Origin: an uncultured Collinsella sp. | Lineage (GTDB): Bacteria; Actinomycetota; Coriobacteriia; Coriobacteriales; Coriobacteriaceae | Assembly: GCA_958408685.1 (NCBI GenBank) | Contig: CATYLC010000036.1 | Location: forward strand, 1 to 7,029 | Reading direction: 5' to 3' | Length of the DNA: 7,029 nucleotides | Part shown: in pieces, positions 1 to 5,589 of the stretch | Layout of the letters: each line of letters begins with the position of its first letter | Position numbering within the stretch: the first letter of the stretch is position 1 | Position numbers and translations under genes: made by a program | The notes under the pieces: generated by a model | Told to the model about the DNA's origin: nothing | The model's database searches: none | What the model saw: only the letters and a program-made list of their open reading frames with translations

Positions 1-55
1 GGTCACCAAGCACAACCTCAAGTATCGTCGCTACTATCACCAGTTCGACTACTAA
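1..55 (+). CDS. C-terminal fragment of a probable SIS-domain sugar-phosphate isomerase/deglycase (FrlB-like), 5' truncated by window
   Basis: Only the last 17 codons are visible, reading VTKHNLKYRRYYHQFDY before a TAA at 53-55. The pattern of a His-Asn pair, then Arg-Arg-Tyr, then a terminal Tyr matches my memory of fructoselysine-6-phosphate deglycase (FrlB) C-termini, which end in an RRY motif followed by a short stretch closing with EY. FrlB-type SIS proteins split phosphorylated Amadori compounds into a hexose 6-phosphate and an amine, in the cytoplasm. The gene lies 46 bases upstream of the PTS EIIA gene on the same strand and is probably its operon partner. Salmonella gfr has the same combination of mannose-family PTS plus SIS deglycases. 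An alternative is another SIS isomerase of amino-sugar metabolism. The assignment rests on very few residues. Confidence 0.5.
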   Translation, partial: VTKHNLKYRRYYHQFDY

Positions 56-101
56 AGAAAACGGGTGCGGGAACGTACCGGGCTATTGAGAGGAACACAG
101 A

Positions 102-521
102 ATGAGACAGTACATCATCGCCAGCCATGCGCACTTCGCCACCGGCATCAAGGAGAGCGTCGAGCTGCTCTCGGGCGCTCGCGACAACGTCCACGATCTT
201 TCGATGTTCGTCGATGGCCGCATGGACGTGGCCGAGGAGGCCCAAAAACTGCTGGCAGGCATGTCTGCTGACGATGATGTCGTTGTCTGCACCGACCTCT
301 TTGGCGGCAGCGTCAACAACGAGTTCACCAAGATCGTCCAGACGCGTCCCCGCACGTACCTCGTTACCAACATGAACCTTCCTCTCCTCATCCAGTTGCT
401 GTTCTCTGACGAGTCGGCGCCGGTTGAGGAGACGATTCGCACCATCGTCGCTGCGGACGATACGCGCGTGAAGTTTGTCAACGATCTTTTGGTCGATGAC
501 GACGAGGAAGAAGAGTTCTAA
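102..521 (+). CDS. PTS mannose/fructose/sorbose-family EIIA component
   Basis: A 139-residue cytoplasmic phosphocarrier that would take phosphate from HPr and pass it to EIIB. The N-terminus (residues 5-13, IIASHAHFA) matches the active-site loop of mannose-family EIIA, so His9 is the likely phosphorylated residue, aligning with His10 of E. coli ManX; His11 is a nearby second histidine. The segment around residues 63-70 (CTDLFGGS) matches the conserved D-x-x-GG-S loop, and NMNLPLL near residue 90 matches the family's N-x-P-x-L motif. Length is normal for a stand-alone EIIA. The start is supported by GAGAGGA at 88-94, seven bases upstream. The protein ends in an acidic run and a final Phe (DDDEEEEF). 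It is the first complete gene of the EIIA-EIIB-EIIC-EIID operon, and the only EIIA in the window although there are two EIIC/EIID pairs. Confidence 0.95.
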   Translation: MRQYIIASHAHFATGIKESVELLSGARDNVHDLSMFVDGRMDVAEEAQKLLAGMSADDDVVVCTDLFGGSVNNEFTKIVQTRPRTYLVTNMNLPLLIQLLFSDESAPVEETIRTIVAADDTRVKFVNDLLVDDDEEEEF

Positions 522-540
522 TCCGCAGCACCTACTGACA

Positions 541-555
541 TGCCGTAAGACGGCA
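541..555 (+). other. Small hairpin in the EIIA-EIIB gap
   Basis: TGCCGT at 541-546 and ACGGCA at 550-555 are perfect inverted repeats around a 3-base loop. No T-run follows, so this is not an intrinsic terminator. It lies in the 57-base gap between the EIIA stop and the EIIB start and could affect mRNA processing or stability. That role is inference. Confidence 0.4.
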
Positions 556-578
556 CAAGACCTTTGGGGGGTCACATT

Positions 579-1061
579 ATGATTCAGCTACTTCGCGTTG
601 ACCATCGCCTGCTTCATGGCCAGGTCGCAGTTTCCTGGGTTCAGGGCCTTGGCTCCAACTGCATCTTCTGCGTGGGCGATAAGGTCGCTAACGACCCGGT
701 GTGGAAGACGACGCTCAAGATGGGCAAGCCTGCCGGCTGCAAGCTCGTCATCAAAGATATGGAGCATGCAATCGAAGCTATCAACTCGGGCGTGACCGAC
801 AAGTACAAGATGATCATCTGTGTCGCCACTATTGCTGAGGCAAAGCAGCTTGTTGAGGGCTGCCCGCAGATCAAGTCGGTCAACCTGGGCAACACCAAGC
901 CAAAGGACGAGAAGCGTCCCGATGCTCGTCAGGTCTCTCGTCAGATCTTCCTGACCGCGGCCGAGGAAGCCGATGTGCGCGAGATGCTGGATCGTGGCGT
1001 CGAGGTCGAGATTCGACCCCTGGCCGACGACCCCAAGGTCGACTGCGCCAGCGTGCTCTAG
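579..1061 (+). CDS. PTS mannose/fructose/sorbose-family EIIB component
   Basis: A 160-residue cytoplasmic component that would receive phosphate from EIIA and phosphorylate the sugar as it passes through EIIC/EIID. The opening MIQLLRVDHRLLHGQV is the hallmark of mannose-family EIIB, R-[VI]-D-x-R-L-[LI]-H-G-Q, with His13 the phosphorylated residue. Length matches the family. I chose ATG 579 because GGGGGG at 566-571 lies seven bases upstream and the translation then begins right at the conserved strand. A TTG at 564 in the same frame would overlap that Shine-Dalgarno and add only five non-conserved residues. It is the only EIIB in the window, so the second EIIC/EIID pair downstream presumably depends on it or on an EIIB elsewhere. 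Confidence 0.95.
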   Translation: MIQLLRVDHRLLHGQVAVSWVQGLGSNCIFCVGDKVANDPVWKTTLKMGKPAGCKLVIKDMEHAIEAINSGVTDKYKMIICVATIAEAKQLVEGCPQIKSVNLGNTKPKDEKRPDARQVSRQIFLTAAEEADVREMLDRGVEVEIRPLADDPKVDCASVL

Positions 1062-1072
1062 GCGTTCAATTT

Positions 1073-1092
1073 CGAAGAGTCTGAGCTCTTCG
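1073..1092 (+). other. Hairpin in the EIIB-EIIC gap
   Basis: CGAAGAG at 1073-1079 and CTCTTCG at 1086-1092 form a perfect 7-bp stem with a 6-base loop. No T-run follows. It sits in the 58-base gap between EIIB and EIIC, like the hairpin in the EIIA-EIIB gap. A role in setting stoichiometry between soluble and membrane components, by RNA processing or protection, is possible but unproven. Confidence 0.4.
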
Positions 1093-1119
1093 TAGTGTCC
1101 TATTAGGAAAGGGGGATAT

Positions 1120-1893
1120 ATGCTTACCCAAGCAATCCTCATCGGACTTATCGCCGCATTTGGTAAGTTCGACTGCCAGCTCGGTACGCTCTATGCGTTC
1201 CGCCCCATCGCCCTGTGCCCGCTCGTGGGCCTGGTGCTGGGGGACCTGCAGTCCGGCCTCGCGATCGGTGCGAGTCTGGAGCTGCTGTTCATGGGCTCGA
1301 TCTCCATCGGCGCCTACGTGCCGCCTGATGAGACGATCGGCGGCGTGCTCGCCTGCGCCTTCGCTATCCAGCTGGGCCAGAGCACCGAGGCAGCCATCGC
1401 GCTCGCTATGCCCATCGCCACGCTGTGCCTTGCCATCAAGAACATCCTCAACGCCTGCCTGCCGATCCTGGTTGACCGCGCCGATGTCTTCTCTGCCCAG
1501 GGCAACCTTAAGGGTGTCTATGCGATGCACTTCCTGATCGGTTTGACCGGTATCATCATGGCGTTCCTGCTGTGCTCGCTGTCGTTCTATCTGGGTGCTG
1601 ACGCTATCCAGGGCCTGCTCGACTTCATCCCGCCCTTTGTCCTTGCTGGCTTTGGCGTTGCCGCCAACATCCTGCCGGCCATGGGCTTCGCCATGCTCGG
1701 CCGCCTGGTGCTCACCAAGCAGCTCGTGCCCTTCTACTTCCTGGGCTTCCTGCTGTGCTCCTACGCCAACGTGCCCGTCCTGGGCGTCGCCCTGATCGCC
1801 ATCATCATCGGCATCGACAAGTTCGACCTGCTCGGCCTGGGCGGAGCCCAGCCCCAGCTCTCCGCGGAAGGGGATGAGGACGATGACTTCTAG
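1120..1893 (+). CDS. PTS mannose-family EIIC component, copy 1
   Basis: A 257-residue integral membrane protein of the mannose-family EIIC (EII-Sor) type. With EIID it forms the sugar channel. The conserved region LELLFMGSISIGAYVPP (residues 53-69), with the following acidic residues and GG, is the family signature. Most of the rest is hydrophobic helices, ending in an acidic tail (GDEDDDF). The start is supported by GGAAAGGGGG four bases upstream of ATG 1120. The 3' end overlaps the EIID start, implying translational coupling. Residues 179-257 are encoded by the exact repeat shared with the second EIIC at 3912-4685. Residues 1-178 differ from that copy at roughly a quarter of positions, mostly between about residues 88 and 178. 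The divergent part may therefore determine a different substrate preference (inference). Confidence 0.95.
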   Translation: MLTQAILIGLIAAFGKFDCQLGTLYAFRPIALCPLVGLVLGDLQSGLAIGASLELLFMGSISIGAYVPPDETIGGVLACAFAIQLGQSTEAAIALAMPIATLCLAIKNILNACLPILVDRADVFSAQGNLKGVYAMHFLIGLTGIIMAFLLCSLSFYLGADAIQGLLDFIPPFVLAGFGVAANILPAMGFAMLGRLVLTKQLVPFYFLGFLLCSYANVPVLGVALIAIIIGIDKFDLLGLGGAQPQLSAEGDEDDDF

Positions 1894-2706
1894 TCCCGAG
1901 AACAAGATCACGCGCTCCGACCTCATCAAGAGCGCCGTCAACGTCGGCGCCCTGGGCATGGAGTTCTCTTGGACCTACTACAAGCAGATGAACATCGCCT
2001 TCTGCCTGATGGTCGCCAACATGCTCAAGAAGATCTACGCCGGCCGCCCCGACGACTACGCCGAGGCCCTGCACCGCCACTGCGCGTTCTTCAACATCAC
2101 CGTCCAGTTCGCCCCGTTCGTCGGCGGCATCGCGATGGCCATGGAGGAGAAGGTCGCCCGCGGCGAGATCGAGCCCGAGAGCGTCAACGACGTCAAGGCC
2201 GCCCTCATGGGCCCGCTGTCCGGCATCGGCGACTCCATCTTCCTGTCGACGCTGCGCGTGGTCGCCGCCGCGGTGGGCATCAGCCTGTGCCAGGCCGGCA
2301 ACCCCTTCGGCCCCATCGCCTTCCTGCTCATCTACAACGTCCCCGGCTTCGCGCTGCGCATCTGGGGCGCCGTCAAGGGCTACGAGCTGGGCGTGGGCTT
2401 CCTGGACGAGGCCCAGAGGACCGGCCTCATGCAGAAGATCATGACCTGCGTGGGCATCGTGGGCGTCATGGTCGTGGGCGCCATGTGCAAGGACATGTTC
2501 TGGGCCAGCATCCCGGTGGCCATCGGCTCGGGCGAGGACGCCCAGACCCTCCAGGACATCCTGGACGGCGTCATGCCCGGCATGCTCGGCATGATCGCCT
2601 TCTGGCTGTACTACTGGCTGCTGTCCAAGAAGATCAACCCCATGGTGCTGATCGTGGCCACCATGGTCGTGGGCATCATCGGCGCGTTCTTCGGCGTGCT
2701 GGCGTA
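1654..2706 (+). repeat. 1053-bp perfect direct repeat, copy 1 (EIIC 3' end plus entire EIID)
   Basis: I compared this stretch with 4446-5498 base by base and found no difference. The offset is a constant 2792 bases with no indel. The left edge is a Phe/Cys codon difference at 1651-1653 versus 4443-4445. The right edge is the third base of the EIID stop codon, TAG here and TAA in copy 2. The tract has almost only G- or C-ending codons, unlike the EIIA, EIIB and EamA genes around it. Confidence 0.97.
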
Positions 2707-2707
2707 G
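1883..2707 (+). CDS. PTS mannose-family EIID component, copy 1
   Basis: A membrane subunit that pairs with EIIC to form the mannose-family translocation complex; EIID is found only in this PTS family. From ATG 1883 it is 274 residues, within the usual range. The soluble N-terminal half carries GPLSGIGDSIF (residues 110-120), the counterpart of the family's GPLAG-x-GD-x-x-F motif. The C-terminal part holds membrane helices. ATG 1883 has GGAAGGGG at 1866-1873, nine bases upstream. ATG 1874 is in frame but abuts that Shine-Dalgarno and is less likely; it would add three residues. The gene overlaps the EIIC 3' end by 11 bases. It is nucleotide-identical to the second EIID apart from the stop codon's last base. 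Codons are nearly all G/C-ending. Confidence 0.95.
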   Translation: MTSSPENKITRSDLIKSAVNVGALGMEFSWTYYKQMNIAFCLMVANMLKKIYAGRPDDYAEALHRHCAFFNITVQFAPFVGGIAMAMEEKVARGEIEPESVNDVKAALMGPLSGIGDSIFLSTLRVVAAAVGISLCQAGNPFGPIAFLLIYNVPGFALRIWGAVKGYELGVGFLDEAQRTGLMQKIMTCVGIVGVMVVGAMCKDMFWASIPVAIGSGEDAQTLQDILDGVMPGMLGMIAFWLYYWLLSKKINPMVLIVATMVVGIIGAFFGVLA

Positions 2708-2736
2708 GTTCCTGCGTTTTATTCTGCCCCCAAGGG

Positions 2737-2767
2737 AAACGGCGACCCGTTGCGGTCGCCGTTTTTT
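2737..2767 (+). terminator. Intrinsic terminator after EIID copy 1
   Basis: AAACGGCGACC (2737-2747) pairs with GGTCGCCGTTT (2754-2764) around a 6-base loop, and a six-T run covers 2762-2767. This is a textbook strong Rho-independent terminator, 29 bases after the EIID stop. The EamA gene begins only 28 bases later, so it depends on read-through or on a promoter I cannot identify. Confidence 0.93.
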
Positions 2768-2795
2768 ATTACCGAAAGTTAGCTGGAGGTGCTTC

Positions 2796-3686
2796 GTGAT
2801 TCGATCTGACAATCCACCCGATAATGGCGTGAGCGGGGCGATGTATCTATTTGGCACGGCGCTCTTGTGGAGTTTTATCGGCATCCTCGTTCGCGCCAAT
2901 TCGCAGTCGGCTCTTTTGATCGGTGCCGTTACGGCAATATTTATGGCGCTCTTTATCCTGCTCGTTGGCAGGCCCGTCCTCCGCGTCAGCCGTCTTATTG
3001 TCCTTGTGGCCGTCTGCAACTTCGTGACGGGCACCACGTTTAACTTTGCCAACCAGCTCACGACGGTCGGCAACGCGATCGTTCTGCAGTACACCTCGAT
3101 GATTTTCGTTATCGTGTATCAATCGCTCGCAACTCGCACGTTGCCCTCGCCTGCGAAGATTGCCTCCGTGGTGGTTGCTTTTACGGGTATGGGACTTTTC
3201 TTTTTAGGTGATTTGAGCGCCGAGGGCATGCTCGGCAACCTGCTTGCCGTCATTTCGGGCGCCACCTTTGGGCTGTGTTTCTTTTTGAACTCTCGCCCCG
3301 ATGCGTCGCCCATGGTGTCCTCGCTCATCTCCTGCGGTATCTCGATGCTGCCGATCGTCTATTTTGCCGGCGCCCTAGACTCCGTGAGACCATTTGAGTG
3401 GGGACTGATGCTGGTGCATGGCCTTTTTTGCAGTGGCCTTGCGAGCGTGCTGTATGCCAAGGGGATTGCGCGCACCAACGCGTTTGCGGCCAACTTGGTT
3501 TGCATGAGTGAGGTCGTGCTCGCTCCCTGCTGGTCGGCGCTCTTCTTTGGCGAGGTCTTTCGCTGGAACGAGTTTTTGGGCGCAGCGATTATCGTTTTGG
3601 TGATTGTGGCCAACTTGGCATCCGATGCCTTTGGCGATGGCTTTTTGGTGGCGCTTGTCCGCCATCGAAACAAAGAGCGCGCCTGA
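2796..3686 (+). CDS. DMT-superfamily (EamA-type) membrane transporter
   Basis: A 296-residue, very hydrophobic protein with about ten predicted membrane helices arranged as two EamA-like halves (roughly residues 14-137 and 145-275). Length, helix count and segments such as GAMYLFGTALLW, the GMGLFFLGD end of the first half and SEVVLAPCWSALFFGE in the second fit drug/metabolite transporters of the EamA family. Members such as RhtA and EamA export amino acids; others move sugars or drugs, so the substrate cannot be read from sequence. The start is GTG 2796 with GGAGG at 2785-2789, six bases upstream. It lies between two PTS blocks, just behind the first terminator. Its codon use is less G/C-biased at third positions than EIID. 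I see no convincing terminator after it. Confidence 0.88.
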   Translation: MIRSDNPPDNGVSGAMYLFGTALLWSFIGILVRANSQSALLIGAVTAIFMALFILLVGRPVLRVSRLIVLVAVCNFVTGTTFNFANQLTTVGNAIVLQYTSMIFVIVYQSLATRTLPSPAKIASVVVAFTGMGLFFLGDLSAEGMLGNLLAVISGATFGLCFFLNSRPDASPMVSSLISCGISMLPIVYFAGALDSVRPFEWGLMLVHGLFCSGLASVLYAKGIARTNAFAANLVCMSEVVLAPCWSALFFGEVFRWNEFLGAAIIVLVIVANLASDAFGDGFLVALVRHRNKERA

Positions 3687-3731
3687 CGGGATACGTCTGC
3701 CGTTTACGGTAAAAAACACTCCGCTGAGCGG

Positions 3732-3774
3732 GTGGTATTAAATAGTAAGAACCTGCATACCTATAATTGGTATC
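3732..3774 (+). promoter_or_regulatory. Promoter with two GGTAT operator-like boxes, upstream of EIIC copy 2
   Basis: A perfect -10 hexamer TATAAT lies at 3762-3767 within CTATAATTGGTATC (3761-3774). GTGGTATTAAA (3732-3742) covers the -35 region. The same 11-mer and 14-mer, at the same 30-base spacing, recur at 6882-6924 before the last gene. The two GGTAT boxes are 35 bases apart in both, one on the -35 region and one between the -10 and the expected start of transcription. TGGTAT half-sites are typical of GntR/HutC-family regulators, so a local regulator of that kind is plausible. No good -35 hexamer is visible, which would fit activator dependence. A perfect palindrome CAAATCATTTG (3774-3784) follows directly. 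Confidence 0.8.
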
Positions 3775-3911
3775 AAATCATTTGTATCTGGCATAGGTGT
3801 TAGCAGCACACCAGGTACGCTTCGAGCCGTGTGATCGAACACCCGGAATTGATATCAACAACGCGCGCGACGGGGGTGACGACGGTTCGAGATTCCTTAT
3901 TGGGAGGAATT
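3775..3911 (+). promoter_or_regulatory. 137-base untranslated leader of EIIC copy 2 with potential alternative hairpins
   Basis: The leader runs from the predicted transcription start to the EIIC start. It contains GGTGT/ACACC (3796-3800 with 3808-3812). TCGAA at 3835-3839 can pair either with TTCGA at 3821-3825 or with TTCGA at 3886-3890; the latter stem also includes CACCC (3840-3844) with GGGTG (3874-3878). The two pairings are mutually exclusive. I recognise no known riboswitch class and no T-run after either stem. The Shine-Dalgarno GGGAGGA is at 3902-3908. Confidence 0.35.
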
Positions 3912-4685
3912 ATGCTTGTCCAAGCAATCCTCGTCGGCTTAGTCGGAGCGTTTGGATGCCTCGACTACCAGCTCGGCACCCTCTACGCGTTCCGCCCCAT
4001 CGTCCTGTGCCCGCTCGTGGGCCTGGTGCTGGGGGACCTGCAGACTGGCCTTGCCGTTGGCGCCAGTCTGGAGTTGCTGTTCATGGGCTCGATCTCCATC
4101 GGCGCCTACGTACCGCCTAACGAAACCGTCGGCGGCGTGCTCGCTTGTGCCTTCGCCATTCAGCTCGGTCAGGGTACCGAGACGGCCATCGCGCTCGCCA
4201 TGCCCATCGCCGTCCTTGCGCTGACGATCGGCAACATTACCAATGCCTTGTTCCCTGTGTTTGTCGATATGGCAGACAAGTTCGCCCTCAAGGGAAACCT
4301 CAAAGGCATCTACGCCGTTCATTGGGGAATTGGAATCTGGGGCTGCGTCGAGTACTTCCTGCTGTGCGGCGGCGCCTTCTATTTGGGTTCCGACGCTATC
4401 CAGGGCCTGCTCGACTTCATCCCGCCTTTCATCATCGACGGTTGCGGCGTTGCCGCCAACATCCTGCCGGCCATGGGCTTCGCCATGCTCGGCCGCCTGG
4501 TGCTCACCAAGCAGCTCGTGCCCTTCTACTTCCTGGGCTTCCTGCTGTGCTCCTACGCCAACGTGCCCGTCCTGGGCGTCGCCCTGATCGCCATCATCAT
4601 CGGCATCGACAAGTTCGACCTGCTCGGCCTGGGCGGAGCCCAGCCCCAGCTCTCCGCGGAAGGGGATGAGGACGATGACTTCTAG
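3912..4685 (+). CDS. PTS mannose-family EIIC component, copy 2
   Basis: A 257-residue membrane component, the same length as the EIIC at 1120 and alignable without gaps. The signature LELLFMGSISIGAYVPP at residues 53-69 is unchanged, and Asp70 is replaced by Asn. Divergence from copy 1 is concentrated between about residues 88 and 178; from residue 179 the two are identical at DNA level. I chose ATG 3912 because GGGAGGA (3902-3908) lies just upstream and the N-terminus then matches copy 1. The frame stays open back to GTG 3831, but those 27 codons have no counterpart in copy 1 and fall in the leader. The gene has its own promoter at 3732-3774. No EIIA or EIIB accompanies it, so it probably uses the pair encoded at 102-1061. 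The acidic tail GDEDDDF is the same as in copy 1. Confidence 0.94.
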   Translation: MLVQAILVGLVGAFGCLDYQLGTLYAFRPIVLCPLVGLVLGDLQTGLAVGASLELLFMGSISIGAYVPPNETVGGVLACAFAIQLGQGTETAIALAMPIAVLALTIGNITNALFPVFVDMADKFALKGNLKGIYAVHWGIGIWGCVEYFLLCGGAFYLGSDAIQGLLDFIPPFIIDGCGVAANILPAMGFAMLGRLVLTKQLVPFYFLGFLLCSYANVPVLGVALIAIIIGIDKFDLLGLGGAQPQLSAEGDEDDDF

Positions 4686-5498
4686 TCCCGAGAACAAGAT
4701 CACGCGCTCCGACCTCATCAAGAGCGCCGTCAACGTCGGCGCCCTGGGCATGGAGTTCTCTTGGACCTACTACAAGCAGATGAACATCGCCTTCTGCCTG
4801 ATGGTCGCCAACATGCTCAAGAAGATCTACGCCGGCCGCCCCGACGACTACGCCGAGGCCCTGCACCGCCACTGCGCGTTCTTCAACATCACCGTCCAGT
4901 TCGCCCCGTTCGTCGGCGGCATCGCGATGGCCATGGAGGAGAAGGTCGCCCGCGGCGAGATCGAGCCCGAGAGCGTCAACGACGTCAAGGCCGCCCTCAT
5001 GGGCCCGCTGTCCGGCATCGGCGACTCCATCTTCCTGTCGACGCTGCGCGTGGTCGCCGCCGCGGTGGGCATCAGCCTGTGCCAGGCCGGCAACCCCTTC
5101 GGCCCCATCGCCTTCCTGCTCATCTACAACGTCCCCGGCTTCGCGCTGCGCATCTGGGGCGCCGTCAAGGGCTACGAGCTGGGCGTGGGCTTCCTGGACG
5201 AGGCCCAGAGGACCGGCCTCATGCAGAAGATCATGACCTGCGTGGGCATCGTGGGCGTCATGGTCGTGGGCGCCATGTGCAAGGACATGTTCTGGGCCAG
5301 CATCCCGGTGGCCATCGGCTCGGGCGAGGACGCCCAGACCCTCCAGGACATCCTGGACGGCGTCATGCCCGGCATGCTCGGCATGATCGCCTTCTGGCTG
5401 TACTACTGGCTGCTGTCCAAGAAGATCAACCCCATGGTGCTGATCGTGGCCACCATGGTCGTGGGCATCATCGGCGCGTTCTTCGGCGTGCTGGCGTA
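4446..5498 (+). repeat. 1053-bp perfect direct repeat, copy 2 (EIIC 3' end plus entire EIID)
   Basis: Identical to 1654-2706 over the full length by direct comparison. Upstream of it the two EIIC genes continue as diverged homologues with short near-identical patches, for example around 1197-1250 versus 3989-4042. Downstream the sequences are unrelated immediately after the stop codon. Recombination between the copies would delete or duplicate 2792 bases. Confidence 0.97.
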
Positions 5499-5499
5499 A
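4675..5499 (+). CDS. PTS mannose-family EIID component, copy 2
   Basis: A 274-residue protein identical to the EIID at 1883-2707, with the same GPLSGIGDSIF motif at residues 110-120 and C-terminal membrane helices. It would form the membrane complex with EIIC copy 2 and, being identical, could equally pair with EIIC copy 1. The start is ATG 4675, with the same GGAAGGGG nine bases upstream and the same 11-base overlap with EIIC; ATG 4666 is the less likely alternative. The stop is TAA instead of TAG. Retaining an intact second copy with its own promoter and terminator indicates a working second permease and not debris. The identical DNA implies very recent duplication or ongoing gene conversion. 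Confidence 0.95.
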   Translation: MTSSPENKITRSDLIKSAVNVGALGMEFSWTYYKQMNIAFCLMVANMLKKIYAGRPDDYAEALHRHCAFFNITVQFAPFVGGIAMAMEEKVARGEIEPESVNDVKAALMGPLSGIGDSIFLSTLRVVAAAVGISLCQAGNPFGPIAFLLIYNVPGFALRIWGAVKGYELGVGFLDEAQRTGLMQKIMTCVGIVGVMVVGAMCKDMFWASIPVAIGSGEDAQTLQDILDGVMPGMLGMIAFWLYYWLLSKKINPMVLIVATMVVGIIGAFFGVLA

Positions 5500-5537
5500 G
5501 GGCCCGGCTGCATAGATTTTCGTTGCAACCTGGAAAG

Positions 5538-5572
5538 GGGATGGAGCAGGCCTATGCCCTCCATCCCTTTTT
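5538..5572 (+). terminator. Intrinsic terminator after EIID copy 2
   Basis: GGGATGGAG (5538-5546) pairs with CTCCATCCC (5559-5567). An inner GGC/GCC stem (5549-5551 with 5556-5558) closes a CTAT loop, and five Ts follow at 5568-5572. It differs in sequence from the terminator at 2737-2767, so it was not part of the duplication. The MFS gene starts 17 bases later, with its Shine-Dalgarno in between, leaving no room for a separate promoter after the terminator. Confidence 0.9.
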
Positions 5573-5589
5573 GTATAGAAGGAGTTCGT

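Noticed and set aside
564..578. TTG start for EIIB
   Set aside because: It overlaps the G-rich Shine-Dalgarno that serves ATG 579, where the conserved domain begins.
1969..2799. Long + strand frame overlapping EIID, repeated at 4761-5654
   Set aside because: Its product is an Arg/His/Pro-rich string with no family character, produced by the G/C-rich codons of EIID in another frame.
1805..3094. Long open frame of 429 codons on the minus strand, and similar ones at 1066-1959 and 3939-4751
   Set aside because: They lie opposite clear PTS genes, have low-complexity compositions rich in His, Asp, Gly and Ala, and cross a terminator. They result from high GC at third codon positions.
3687..3731. 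Terminator after the EamA gene
   Set aside because: CCGTTTACGG near 3700 forms only a tiny stem and is followed by an A-run instead of a T-run.
3831..3911. 27-codon N-terminal extension of EIIC copy 2 from GTG 3831
   Set aside because: It is absent from EIIC copy 1, lies in the leader, and ATG 3912 has a good Shine-Dalgarno and gives a matching N-terminus.
1654..5498. Transposon or IS as the cause of the duplicated tract
   Set aside because: There is no transposase, terminal inverted repeat or target-site duplication, and the tract borders lie inside a gene and at a stop codon.
5554..5589. Upstream ATG for the MFS gene
   Set aside because: It falls in the loop of the intrinsic terminator and has no suitable Shine-Dalgarno; ATG 5590 has a strong one.
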